Shown here piece after piece: positions 25,990 to 35,005 of a DNA stretch of 52,407 bases. How positions within the stretch are numbered: the stretch's first letter is position 1; every line of letters starts with the position of its first letter. The DNA comes from Pedobacter psychrodurus (GTDB lineage Bacteria; Bacteroidota; Bacteroidia; Sphingobacteriales; Sphingobacteriaceae). The notes under the pieces are model-generated. The model was not told where the DNA came from. It ran no database searches and saw only the letters and a list, made by a program, of their open reading frames with translations. The stretch is taken from assembly GCF_004331735.1 (NCBI RefSeq), contig NZ_SJSO01000031.1, positions 1 to 52,407 on the forward strand. Reading direction: 5' to 3'. The translations under genes were made by a program, and so were the position numbers.

Positions 25990-26403
25990 ATGACTACAAC
26001 ATATGATTGTTCTATTTTTGAACTTCCTCAGATCAAAAGTCGGGCTGGAAATATAACTCCTGTTCATAACAACTTAGAAATTCCTTTCGACATAAAGCGT
26101 ATTTTTTATTTATACGATATACCTGGTGGAGAGTCTAGAGGTGCCCATGCTCACAAAGAATGCCATCAATTCTTAATTGCCGCCAGTGGAAGTTTTGAAG
26201 TTTTATTAGATGATGGAAGGACTAAACGACTGATTCAGTTAAATAGGCCATACATAGGGTTACATATTCCACCCGGTATATGGGCTTCTGAAATCAATTT
26301 TTCATCTGGTTCTATCTGTTTGGTACATGCTTCACATACTTATGATGAGGGGGATTACATCAGAGATTACGAATCTTATTTAGCATATATTAATGGAAAG
26401 TAA
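25990..26403 (+). CDS. fdtA: FdtA-like dTDP-4-keto-6-deoxyglucose 3,4-ketoisomerase
   Basis: 137 residues from ATG 25990 (a TTG just before it is in frame but unlikely). It has the full motif RGAHAHKECHQ, IAASGSFEVLLDDG, LHIPPGIWASE and HTYDEGDYIRDYESYL, typical of FdtA/QdtA. It should supply the 3-keto intermediate for the aminotransferase encoded at 26941. Whether the product is galacto (Fdt) or gluco (Qdt) cannot be decided by eye. It overlaps the acyltransferase gene by 11 bases. Confidence 0.82.
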   Translation: MTTTYDCSIFELPQIKSRAGNITPVHNNLEIPFDIKRIFYLYDIPGGESRGAHAHKECHQFLIAASGSFEVLLDDGRTKRLIQLNRPYIGLHIPPGIWASEINFSSGSICLVHASHTYDEGDYIRDYESYLAYINGK

Positions 26404-26944
26404 AATACACCCCTTATCAGATGTTCTCTCAAATAAAATTGGTGAAAATACATATGTTTGGCAGTTTACCGTGATCTTAGCTGGGGCAGTAATTGGTAAT
26501 AATTGTAATATTAATTGTAACTGTTTTATTGAGAACGATGTGGTCATCGGTAATAATGTGACGATTAAATCAGGTGTTCAGGTTTGGGACGGTGTCGAGA
26601 TCAGCGATAATGTCTTTGTTGGACCAAATGTTACTTTTACTAATGACTTAGTTCCTAGGTCTAAGGTGTATCCTGCTAGTTTTAAGAAAACATCGTTAAT
26701 GAAATTTTGTTCAATTGGAGCCAATTCTACGCTGGTCGCAGGTATACAAGTGGGGGAATTTGCATTTGTCGGTGCAGGAAGTGTCCTTACGAAATCAATT
26801 GCGCCATATACGGTTTGGTATGGCAATCCTGCTGCTCACCGGGGATATATCACAGAGGATTCGCATATGCTTGATTTAAAATTAGCTGATAAAATTACAG
26901 GTGAACAATATATACTGGATGGATTTAAACCAATAAAAAAATGA
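26393..26944 (+). CDS. fdtC: FdtC/WbpD-like sugar N-acyltransferase
   Basis: 183 residues of left-handed beta helix with continuous hexapeptide repeats (VIGNNCNINCNCFIENDVVI, VTIKSGVQVWDGVEISDNVF, VGPNVTFTNDLVPRSK). The NDLVPRS loop and the ending YTVWYGNPAAHRGYI are typical of WbpD/FdtC/QdtC acyltransferases, which acetylate the 3-amino group of dTDP-3-amino-3,6-dideoxyhexoses or UDP sugars. Position between FdtA- and FdtB-like genes points to the dTDP sugar. Its stop overlaps the next start (ATGA). Confidence 0.85.
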   Translation: MESKIHPLSDVLSNKIGENTYVWQFTVILAGAVIGNNCNINCNCFIENDVVIGNNVTIKSGVQVWDGVEISDNVFVGPNVTFTNDLVPRSKVYPASFKKTSLMKFCSIGANSTLVAGIQVGEFAFVGAGSVLTKSIAPYTVWYGNPAAHRGYITEDSHMLDLKLADKITGEQYILDGFKPIKK

Positions 26945-28044
26945 TTAAATTTTTAGATTTATATAAAATCAACCAAAATCATAAGAAAGAATTACTTCAG
27001 GCATTCGAACGCGTTTTGGACTCTGGATGGTATATTATGGGTAATGAACTAAAGCAGTTCGAAAGTAATTTTGCTGTTTATTGTGGTGTAAAGCATGCTA
27101 TTGGAGTGGCGAATGGCTTAGATGCTTTAATATTAATAATTCGTGCCTATAAGGAGCTCGGTCTTTTTAAAGATGGCGACGAAATAATTGTACCAGCCAA
27201 TACCTATATTGCCAGTATACTGGCAATATCAGCAAACAATTTAGTTCCAATTCTTGTGGAGCCAGATTTGTCATCGTATAATATTGATTCAAAACTTATT
27301 GAAGAAAAAATAACCGATAAAACTGTAGCGATTTTGCCTGTTCATCTTTATGGACAACTTTGTGATATGAATGCTATTCTAGAGATAGCTAAAAAATATA
27401 ATTTAAAAGTTATAGAAGATTGTGCACAATCGCATGGTGCTACCAACGAGGATGGTACTCGTGCGGGTAATTTTGGTGATGCAGCTGGATTCAGTTTTTA
27501 TCCAGGTAAAAACCTTGGAGCGTTAGGTGATGCTGGCGCTATCACCACTAATGATGATAAGCTCGCGAATACACTTAGAGCTTTACTTAATTATGGTTCT
27601 CATGAAAAGTACAAGAATAAGTATAAAGGCATTAATAGCAGACTAGATGAGCTACAGGCAGCCTTATTATCAGTCAAGCTTGAAAAGCTAGATCAAGAAA
27701 CAGAAGCTAGACGGGAAGTTGCTGAAAGATATCTTGCAGAAATTAATAATGATAAGTTAATTCTGCCTAAAATTAACTTTAGAAAATCTCATGTATGGCA
27801 CCTTTTTGTTTTACGTACTGTTGAAAGAGACCGATTGTACCAATATCTTTTAAGTAATAATATTCAGACTGTTATTCACTACCCAATACCCCCCAATAAG
27901 CAAGAAGCATATATCGAATGGAGTGATTTAAGCTATCCAATATCAGAACAAATTCATTCTGAAGTTATATCTTTGCCCATTAGTCCTGTAATTTCTGCAA
28001 GCGACGTAAGTGAAGTTATTAGAGTATTGAATGAATTTAAATAA
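26941..28044 (+). CDS. fdtB: FdtB-like dTDP-3-keto-6-deoxyhexose aminotransferase
   Basis: 367 residues, DegT/DnrJ/EryC1 (ArnB-type) PLP aminotransferase. The Schiff-base lysine is K190 in FYPGKNLGALGDAG; other family blocks are VGVANGLDALI-like ANGLDALILIIRA, IIVPANTYIAS, VHLYGQLCDMNAI, IEDCAQSHGA and NSRLDELQAALL. FdtB/QdtB members share this exact look. With the cupin and acyltransferase it completes a dTDP-Fuc3NAc or dTDP-Qui3NAc pathway. The end overlaps the next gene by 14 bases. Confidence 0.9.
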   Translation: MIKFLDLYKINQNHKKELLQAFERVLDSGWYIMGNELKQFESNFAVYCGVKHAIGVANGLDALILIIRAYKELGLFKDGDEIIVPANTYIASILAISANNLVPILVEPDLSSYNIDSKLIEEKITDKTVAILPVHLYGQLCDMNAILEIAKKYNLKVIEDCAQSHGATNEDGTRAGNFGDAAGFSFYPGKNLGALGDAGAITTNDDKLANTLRALLNYGSHEKYKNKYKGINSRLDELQAALLSVKLEKLDQETEARREVAERYLAEINNDKLILPKINFRKSHVWHLFVLRTVERDRLYQYLLSNNIQTVIHYPIPPNKQEAYIEWSDLSYPISEQIHSEVISLPISPVISASDVSEVIRVLNEFK

Positions 28045-28639
28045 TATTTTTTTAAGACTGCGTAGGCTTAATGCAGGTAAACTGTTGACAATATTATATC
28101 GTGAATCACAAATTTTGAAATATCGTTTTCTTTCAAATTGTCGCAATGTAGTCGGCAAACCTGAAACTAATGGTGGGGTATTAATAAATGGTGAAGGTAA
28201 AGTTACCTTCGAAGGGATTGTTAACCTTGGGGTGTTGCAATCTCCGTATTTTTTTAATACCTATATTTATCTAGAGTCAAGAACAAAGGGTTCTTCTATT
28301 TACATTAGTGATGGCGTTTGGATAAATAATAACGTTTGCATAGTGAGTGAGGGCCCCGGCATTTTCATTGGAAAAAACGTTTTGATAGGCCAAAATTGTT
28401 CAATTTATGATTCTGATTTTCATAATCTTAACGCTGCCCTCAGAAAAACTGGAAATCCAAGTATGGGCCGTGTTTCGATTCAAGAAAATGTTTTTATAGG
28501 TGCTGGTGTTACAATTTTAAAAAATGTAAGTATTGGTGCAAATTCTGTAATAGCAGCAGGATCCATTGTGACTAAAAACATCCCCTCAAATGTTATCGCT
28601 GGTGGAAATCCATGTGTAATTTTAAGGAATTTAGAATAA
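28031..28639 (+). CDS. Hexapeptide-repeat acetyltransferase
   Basis: 202 residues. An N-terminal helical part (about 1-50) is followed by left-handed beta-helix coils: INNNVCIVSEGPGIFIGKNV, LIGQNCSIYDSDFHNLN with the catalytic-type His, and VFIGAGVTILKNVSIGANSV, ending IPSNVIAGGNPCVIL. This is the maltose/galactoside acetyltransferase-like LbH group used for O-acetylation of polysaccharides. Acceptor unknown. Translation probably depends on the overlapping fdtB-like gene. Confidence 0.8.
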   Translation: MNLNNIFLRLRRLNAGKLLTILYRESQILKYRFLSNCRNVVGKPETNGGVLINGEGKVTFEGIVNLGVLQSPYFFNTYIYLESRTKGSSIYISDGVWINNNVCIVSEGPGIFIGKNVLIGQNCSIYDSDFHNLNAALRKTGNPSMGRVSIQENVFIGAGVTILKNVSIGANSVIAAGSIVTKNIPSNVIAGGNPCVILRNLE

Positions 28640-28689
28640 TTATCCTTTAATAATCAAATGACTTTCATTAATATGATAAACTAACCCAA

Positions 28690-29973
28690 TTGAAAATACT
28701 TAAGACAACCTTTTATTCTGCCCTAATAACGTTTATAAGAATTGCCTCTGGTTTTGTTGCTAGTAAAGTTATAGCCATCATTACCGGCCCAACAGGTGTG
28801 GCTTTGGTTGGCACTTTTAGTAACTTCATAACTATCGCGCTAACATTTGCTAACGGGGCAATAAATACAGGGGTAATAAAATACACAGCTGATTATGAAA
28901 ATGACATTGATAAACAGAAAAGACTGTTTGGAACTGCACTTAAAATAACAGTTTATTGTTCCTTTATATGTGGCGTAATTTTGGTCATTTTCTCTGGCTT
29001 CTGGGCGAATTCAATTTCATCCTCCTCACTGTATAAATGGCCCATAATATCGCTGGGATTAAGTATAGTTTTCTATGCCTTAAATACTTTGCTCATTTCG
29101 ATTTTAAATGGTAGGAAGGATATTAAGACTTACACTAATGTAAATACGATAGGTAGTATAATAAGCCTTGTTTTTACCATCGTTATGGTTTATTTTTTCA
29201 AAATTGTAGGAGCTCTTTATGCTTTGGCTCTGTCTCAATCTATAGTCTTTATTATAACATTTTTTTATACTATAAATAGTAATTGGTTTTCTTTTTCTCT
29301 ATTTAGTCAAAAATTTAGTAGGGATGAAGCCATTAAATTAAGCAGATTTAGTTTGATGGCCATAGTTTCTGCTTTACTGATTCCGCTTTCTCAGATTATT
29401 TTAAGAAACCATGTTGCTAGTAAGTTTAGTCTAGTTGATGCAGGCTACTGGCAAGGAATGATGAGAATATCTGATGCATATCTAATGATCGTTACCACAT
29501 CACTCAGTACTTATTTTCTACCAAAACTTTCTTCTATCAAAACCAATAAAGAGTTAAGGTCTGAGATTATCAAAGGTTACAAGCTAATTCTGCCTGTTGT
29601 TTTTTTGATGACTCTTCTTATATATTTTTTGAGATTTTTAATTATACGGATACTATTTACTCCTGATTTCATCGTGATGGAAAAATTATTCTACTGGCAA
29701 TTGATTGGAGATTTTTTTAAAATTGCATCTTATATCCTAGGATATTTAATGTTAGCTAAGGCAATGACTAGGTTATATATCGCTACTGAAGTAATTTTTA
29801 CATTTTCTTATGTTGTTCTGGGATATTTTTTAACAGATAAATATGGTCTTGAAGGAATAGTTATCGCGTTTGGAATCAATTATATAATTTGTTTTTTATT
29901 TATTGCATATAGCTTTAGGCAGCTATTATTTGGAATTGGAACATTAAAAGAATTTAGTGATGGAACAAATTAA
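28690..29973 (+). CDS. wzx: Wzx-type O-unit flippase
   Basis: 427 residues with about 12-14 hydrophobic spans, MATE/PST fold. The N-terminal block TTFYSALITFIRIASGFVAS and the GPTGVALVGTFSNF loop resemble the O-antigen translocase (WzxE-like) group. It should flip the undecaprenyl-linked repeat unit across the inner membrane. The only sensible start is TTG at 28690: the nearest upstream ATG runs into a stop, and translation from TTG gives the expected MKILKTTF-type N-terminus. The end overlaps the next start. Confidence 0.85.
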   Translation: MKILKTTFYSALITFIRIASGFVASKVIAIITGPTGVALVGTFSNFITIALTFANGAINTGVIKYTADYENDIDKQKRLFGTALKITVYCSFICGVILVIFSGFWANSISSSSLYKWPIISLGLSIVFYALNTLLISILNGRKDIKTYTNVNTIGSIISLVFTIVMVYFFKIVGALYALALSQSIVFIITFFYTINSNWFSFSLFSQKFSRDEAIKLSRFSLMAIVSALLIPLSQIILRNHVASKFSLVDAGYWQGMMRISDAYLMIVTTSLSTYFLPKLSSIKTNKELRSEIIKGYKLILPVVFLMTLLIYFLRFLIIRILFTPDFIVMEKLFYWQLIGDFFKIASYILGYLMLAKAMTRLYIATEVIFTFSYVVLGYFLTDKYGLEGIVIAFGINYIICFLFIAYSFRQLLFGIGTLKEFSDGTN

Positions 29974-30916
29974 AGTTTCGGTAATAATATGCACATATAA
30001 TCAAGAGGCAACTATCTCGAGAGCGCTGGACAGTGTTTTAGGTCAGAAAGGCGATTTTACGTATGAAATTATTATTGGTGAAGATGGTTCGCCATTGGAC
30101 AATACCAGAAAAGTATGTGAGGATTATCAGCAGAAATTTCCCGAAATCATTCATTTGTTGCCAAAGGCTCCAAATAAAGGATTTATTACTAATTTTAGAG
30201 ATTGCTTAGCTTCGACTAAGGGAAAGTACATTGCAATTTGCTCAGGTGACGACTTTTGGCACAATACAAATAAATTGCAAGAGCAAATAGAATTTTTAGA
30301 TAATAATTCAAATTTTGGACTTGTCTATACGGATTTCAAGATCTTAAATGTTGACCGCAAAACAACTGAATCAGATTTTTATAAAACTAAGGGTATTACT
30401 CCGCCAATAGGTAAAATATATTATCATCTAATTCACAAAAACCCGATCGCTGCCTGTACCGTCCTTTTTCGAAAGTCACTTGTAGATAATTATTTAAACT
30501 TTCAAAGTTATATAGATTTAGAATTTGGGATGGAAGATTATCCAATGTGGTTGGAATTTTCTCAACACACAGAATTTATGTACATACCCACCAGTACCTT
30601 AACATATAGTATTGCAGATGGGTCGCTTAGCAATAATTTAAGTGACCTTTCAAAAATTGAGAAGTTTGAGCAGAAAATTTTTAAAATCAAACAACATTTT
30701 TTATCAAAATACCCTCTAAAAGGTATTTTAGTCCAAAACTTGCTTGATATTCATTATTCAGAATTAGTTGCAAAAGCTGTTATTGGTGGGCATTATAAAC
30801 AGGCTAGATTATATGCTAAGAAACTGAACAAATTAAAGCCTGTTAATGTAGTCAAAATTTTAGTTTGTTATACCCCATTGATATACCTTTATAAAAAAAG
30901 ACTTTTAGGCGAATGA
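29960..30916 (+). CDS. GT2 glycosyltransferase
   Basis: 318 residues from ATG 29960. The GT-A N-terminal domain has VSVIICTYNQEATISRALDS, the uridine-binding GEDGSPLDNT, FRDCLASTKGKYIAICSGDD with the DxD-like GDD (about 91-93) and MEDYPMWLEF (the acceptor/catalytic-base region). One of five transferases expected to add a residue to the repeat unit. Donor and linkage unknown. The ending (CYTPLIYLYKKRLL) could associate with the membrane. Confidence 0.87.
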   Translation: MEQIKVSVIICTYNQEATISRALDSVLGQKGDFTYEIIIGEDGSPLDNTRKVCEDYQQKFPEIIHLLPKAPNKGFITNFRDCLASTKGKYIAICSGDDFWHNTNKLQEQIEFLDNNSNFGLVYTDFKILNVDRKTTESDFYKTKGITPPIGKIYYHLIHKNPIAACTVLFRKSLVDNYLNFQSYIDLEFGMEDYPMWLEFSQHTEFMYIPTSTLTYSIADGSLSNNLSDLSKIEKFEQKIFKIKQHFLSKYPLKGILVQNLLDIHYSELVAKAVIGGHYKQARLYAKKLNKLKPVNVVKILVCYTPLIYLYKKRLLGE

Positions 30917-31722
30917 ATTCTTTAGTATCGATCATAGTACCTTGTTATAATCAAGCTAATTTTTTGGCTGAAACGCTCGATTGCGTTTTGGCACAAGAAT
31001 TTAAGGACTGGGAGTGTATTATCGTAAATGACGGATCGCCGGATAATACTGAGGGGGTGGCAAATAGTTATTGTAATGAAGATTCACGCTTCAAGTATTT
31101 TTATAAAACCAACGGAGGCCTCAGTTCAGCAAGAAATTTTGGTATAGGTAAGAGTGCTGGTAAATATATACTTCCATTGGATTCTGATGATAAAATTGCT
31201 AGTGACTATATTAAATTAGCAGTAGAAATTTTGGAAAAAAATGAAAGGATAAAAGTCGTGTACGGTAGGGCTGAACTATTTGGGAAAAAGTCTGGAGAAT
31301 GGATAATTGATGATTATTCATTTAATAAATTATTAGCCACTAATCTTATATATTGCTCTGCATTATATAGAAGGAGCGATTATGATCGGACAACGGGTTA
31401 TAATGAGAATATGAAATTTGGCTTTGAAGATTGGGATTTTTGGCTTTCGATGTTAGAAAGCGGAGGTGATGTTTATCGTATTGATAAAGTCATGTTCTAT
31501 TACAGAATTCGACATGGATCAATGCTTAGATCTTTAGATAGAGAAAAGCAAAATTATCTGAGAAATCAACTATACGAGAATCATAGAAAAGCATATTCAG
31601 AGTATTTGCTTGATCCGTTAAATACATTTGAATATACTACAATATATAGCTCTGTAGAATATAGAGTAGGTAAAATGTTATTGACTCCGATTAGGAGGAT
31701 ATTCAAGTTTTTTAGAAAATAA
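30913..31722 (+). CDS. GT2 glycosyltransferase
   Basis: 269 residues; it overlaps the preceding gene by four bases (ATGA). It has a typical GT-A fold: SLVSIIVPCYNQANFLAETL, VNDGSPDNTE, GGLSSARNFGI, KYILPLDSDDKI (DxD-like DSDD) and FGFEDWDFWLSML with the ED catalytic base. It resembles transferases adding hexoses or amino sugars in capsule loci. Donor unknown. Confidence 0.88.
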   Translation: MNSLVSIIVPCYNQANFLAETLDCVLAQEFKDWECIIVNDGSPDNTEGVANSYCNEDSRFKYFYKTNGGLSSARNFGIGKSAGKYILPLDSDDKIASDYIKLAVEILEKNERIKVVYGRAELFGKKSGEWIIDDYSFNKLLATNLIYCSALYRRSDYDRTTGYNENMKFGFEDWDFWLSMLESGGDVYRIDKVMFYYRIRHGSMLRSLDREKQNYLRNQLYENHRKAYSEYLLDPLNTFEYTTIYSSVEYRVGKMLLTPIRRIFKFFRK

Positions 31723-31730
31723 GTTACAAA

Positions 31731-32774
31731 ATGATAAGTCACGACCTTGCTGGAAAACATGTATTGTTATTGATGCCAAATTTCTTCAATTACTCTAAAA
31801 TTTTGATAGATGAACTTGAAGGTAGGGGAGCAATTGTTGATTTTATTGAAAATAAGCAACTACCATTTGATTTTGTTTCTCCTAGATGCAAGTTTAGATT
31901 TTTAAGAAAGTTAGTGTTTACTATCTTTGATCTGAAATGGAATTATATTAAGAAGCAACTCTATCCAAAAAAAAGATACGATTATTTTCTTTGTATAAAT
32001 GGTTTTCTCTTTGACAAAAGAATCATTTCAAAATTAAAAGAAAGCAATTCAAGCATAAAAACAATTCTCTATTTATGGGATTCCACAGATATGTTTGAAT
32101 GGAAAGGTATAGAAAATTTCTTTGACAAAAGTTTTTCATTCGATCCTAGGGATTCGAAAAAACTAAAAATTCAATATATAGCTAATTTTTATCCTAAAAA
32201 TGTTGTTAAAGATGAATTCAGAAACAATGACATTTTTTTTGTTGGTACACAACATTCAGATCGATATGAAGTATTAAAGAAAGTGGTAGAAAACAATAAC
32301 GTATCGATAAATAATATTAAATTGCTCATTAAGTATAAAAATGGAATCCATAACAAATTCCTTTATCACTTTTTGCGAAAATTTAATAATCCATTTTCAT
32401 TAAATTATGCAAAAAATTATGAATTAATTGAAAAACTAAGAAGAGATCCATTTTTAATGTATAGTCCGATAAGCTCTGACACTATACTAAATTTGATGAA
32501 TGAATCACGTTTTGTGCTGGATATACAAGCCCCCAATCAGGTCGGTATTCCGCATCAAATGATGCGTGCACTATCAATGGGTAAACAAATCATTACTACA
32601 AATTCCTGGATTAAAAACTATGAGTTCTACAATACTAAACAGATATTAATTATTGATAGGAATAATCCAGTTTTATCTAAAGAATTCTTAGAATCAGATT
32701 TTCAGATTGATGAAATTCATGATGTGATTAAAAAGAGTAAAATCGATAATTGGATTGATATAATATTTAGCTAA
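31731..32774 (+). CDS. Putative GT-B glycosyltransferase (CgeB-like), poorly recognised
   Basis: 347 residues, AT-rich, basic. It begins GKHVLLLMPNFFNYSKILID like a GT-B N-terminal Rossmann domain, has YLWDSTDMFEWKGIENFFDK (the 'Y.WD' pattern of CgeB-like and Fuc4NAc-type proteins), IFFVGTQHSDRYEVLKK, and a C-terminal donor-like block SRFVLDIQAPNQVGIPHQMM followed by RALSMGKQIITTN. Position among transferase genes (9 nt after one, 0 nt before wzy) supports a glycosyltransferase. Assignment rests on fold-like motifs only. Confidence 0.6.
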   Translation: MISHDLAGKHVLLLMPNFFNYSKILIDELEGRGAIVDFIENKQLPFDFVSPRCKFRFLRKLVFTIFDLKWNYIKKQLYPKKRYDYFLCINGFLFDKRIISKLKESNSSIKTILYLWDSTDMFEWKGIENFFDKSFSFDPRDSKKLKIQYIANFYPKNVVKDEFRNNDIFFVGTQHSDRYEVLKKVVENNNVSINNIKLLIKYKNGIHNKFLYHFLRKFNNPFSLNYAKNYELIEKLRRDPFLMYSPISSDTILNLMNESRFVLDIQAPNQVGIPHQMMRALSMGKQIITTNSWIKNYEFYNTKQILIIDRNNPVLSKEFLESDFQIDEIHDVIKKSKIDNWIDIIFS

Positions 32775-33935
32775 ATGAAACTAGGATCCCTAATTAACCC
32801 GTTTTTGTTGTTCCCATTTGCCTTTCTTTTTTTGATTGGAATGTACAGTCTAGGCTGGTCTGATTTATTTCCTCGATTAGAATTTAATACATATTTTTTT
32901 ATTTTTTTGACCTCTATCGTATTTTTTGTAATCGGGTTTTTTATAAAAAAAACATCGGTAATTAGGTATGCTGATTTACCTCAAAATCTTATAGAAAAGC
33001 ACAATCCATTGATTGTGATACTATTTATGATTATTCTTTTTGTTGCTGATGTTTTGTATTCAGGAACAATCCCTTTTTTAGCCGGTAATATCGAAGATTA
33101 TGAGAACTTTGGAATGCCAATGGTAGATCCGATAATTCTCTCAATGATCGTTTTTTATTCTATTTATTGGTTCCATACTTACTTAACCACAAAAGAAAAA
33201 AAGTATCTAGTATTTATATTTTTTAATATTCTGATGTGTGTGTTAATGGCAAGGCGCTCTGTTTTAGTATATGTATTTATCTCTTTTTTGCTAATATATG
33301 TTCAAAAGCAAGACAGGATAAAAAAAAGGTCAATTTTATTGATTTTGCTGGTCGTATGCTCCTTTTCTTGGCTTTTTGGCTACTTAGGTAATATGAAAAC
33401 GGGATTAGATAGTGATCATACCACCACACACATGGGCGCAACTCAAAATTTTTATAATTCAGGCGTTTCTAACGAGCATTATATAACGTATCTATATGTT
33501 TGTTCTCCAATTGCGAATTTTCAACTTACAATAAATAAAAAAGATTACAATCATTCATTAGGGGCCTTAGTATTGGGCCAGTTTACTCCAGATTTTGTAG
33601 CAAATAAAATAAATAGTTTATTTGGCTTTGATTTCCAGGTTGGAGAAATGCAATTGGTAATGAGTGTTTTAAATGTAGGAACTTTTTTCGCGGGTACTTA
33701 CATTGCATTCGGATGGCTTGGGATCATATTGGGGGTTATCTATATGATTCTGTTTGCGTTTTGTATTTATCTTATCTATCCTAAAAAGAGTCCATATCAG
33801 GTGACAATTAATGCCTTTTTATGCTCAATATTTTTGACTGCACTGTTTTCAAATACATTTAGACTCGGGCCTGTTTGGTTTGTATTTTTCACACCCCTAG
33901 TTTTAAATTTTATACATCGCATTCGAATTTCTTAA
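32775..33935 (+). CDS. wzy: Wzy-like repeat-unit polymerase
   Basis: 386 residues, about ten to twelve hydrophobic spans, very rich in Phe, Ile and Leu. A large polar loop lies around residues 205-300 (KTGLDSDHTTTHMG, YNHSLGALVLGQFTPDF), the usual position of the periplasmic loop of Wzy polymerases. Between-family identity of Wzy is low, so the call is based on topology and place between transferase genes in a locus that already has Wzx and Wzc. It would polymerise flipped units at the periplasmic face. Confidence 0.75.
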   Translation: MKLGSLINPFLLFPFAFLFLIGMYSLGWSDLFPRLEFNTYFFIFLTSIVFFVIGFFIKKTSVIRYADLPQNLIEKHNPLIVILFMIILFVADVLYSGTIPFLAGNIEDYENFGMPMVDPIILSMIVFYSIYWFHTYLTTKEKKYLVFIFFNILMCVLMARRSVLVYVFISFLLIYVQKQDRIKKRSILLILLVVCSFSWLFGYLGNMKTGLDSDHTTTHMGATQNFYNSGVSNEHYITYLYVCSPIANFQLTINKKDYNHSLGALVLGQFTPDFVANKINSLFGFDFQVGEMQLVMSVLNVGTFFAGTYIAFGWLGIILGVIYMILFAFCIYLIYPKKSPYQVTINAFLCSIFLTALFSNTFRLGPVWFVFFTPLVLNFIHRIRIS

Positions 33936-33940
33936 AGTTT

Positions 33941-35005
33941 ATGAAAATAGCATACATACTGCCTTCCCTAATAAATAAGGGGCCAATTATTGTGGCTCAT
34001 ACAATAGTTAAAAATATAATCGACAAAGTTGAGGATATCCACGTTTACTATTTTGATGATGATTTAGTACTTAAATTTCCTTGTCCAACTTTTAAATTGG
34101 ATATGAATACAGCAATTGATTTTGACGACTACGATATCATTCATACACACGGTTTACGTCCTGACAGATACGTCAACAGATGGCGAAAGGGTATAAAAAC
34201 GGCTAAAACTGTATCAACGATACACGCGGACATTGCACAAGATTTCAGATTTGGCTATAATAAACTTGTTTCGATTATTTTTACACCACTGTGGTTGAGT
34301 TTAATGAATAAGCATGATGCCGTTGTAGTTATTTCAGATAAATTAAGGTCATTATATGATGTTAAATTTAAGAACCTTCACAGGATCTATAATGGCGTTG
34401 ATATCGAATTAAATGAATCGCAGGTAGACCTTAAATATGTTAATGAAATTAAAAAATTTAAGAAACGGGATTTAAAGATTGTAGGTTCCTATGCTGCATT
34501 AAATAAAAGAAAAGGTATAGACCAAATAGTTAATCTTTTATCAGTTAGAAAAGATTTGGCTATGGTTTTTATTGGTGAAGGTAAAGAAGTTGAGGTTTTA
34601 AAAAATCTTTCTAAAACCATTGGTGTATTTGATCGAGTTTTATTTTTGCCATATTTAACTAAGCCATATAATTATATTCATCTTTTTGATGTTTATGTTA
34701 TGCCTTCACGTAGTGAAGGATTTGGTTTAGCTTTAGTTGAAGCAGCACTTACGAAAACACCAATCGTTTGTTCTAATATAGATGTATTTAAAGAAATTTT
34801 TAATGATTCGCAAGTTACATTTTTTGACTTAGAAGATACAGACTCATTGGGTTTAGCCATTTCAGAGGCGATTCTTTCTAAGGATACTAAAAGAATAAAA
34901 GCCTACGAGAGAGTTGTAGAATCGTTTAGTGGAAAAACAATGGGGGAGAATTATTTTGATTTTTATATCAAATTAGTAAAAGGCATAAATTTCGGAGATA
35001 AATGA
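33941..35005 (+). CDS. GT4 glycosyltransferase
   Basis: 354 residues from ATG 33941, which begins MKIAYILPSLINKGPIIVAH in the normal way; a longer frame would start inside wzy with a peptide that reads wzy in another frame. The C-terminal half carries the GT4 donor block: VGSYAALNKRKGIDQIVNLL, FIGEGKEVEVL, DVYVMPSRSEGFGLALVEAA with the EGFGLALVEA retaining-transferase signature. It is one of the repeat-unit transferases; donor unknown. It overlaps the next gene by four bases. Confidence 0.88.
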   Translation: MKIAYILPSLINKGPIIVAHTIVKNIIDKVEDIHVYYFDDDLVLKFPCPTFKLDMNTAIDFDDYDIIHTHGLRPDRYVNRWRKGIKTAKTVSTIHADIAQDFRFGYNKLVSIIFTPLWLSLMNKHDAVVVISDKLRSLYDVKFKNLHRIYNGVDIELNESQVDLKYVNEIKKFKKRDLKIVGSYAALNKRKGIDQIVNLLSVRKDLAMVFIGEGKEVEVLKNLSKTIGVFDRVLFLPYLTKPYNYIHLFDVYVMPSRSEGFGLALVEAALTKTPIVCSNIDVFKEIFNDSQVTFFDLEDTDSLGLAISEAILSKDTKRIKAYERVVESFSGKTMGENYFDFYIKLVKGINFGDK

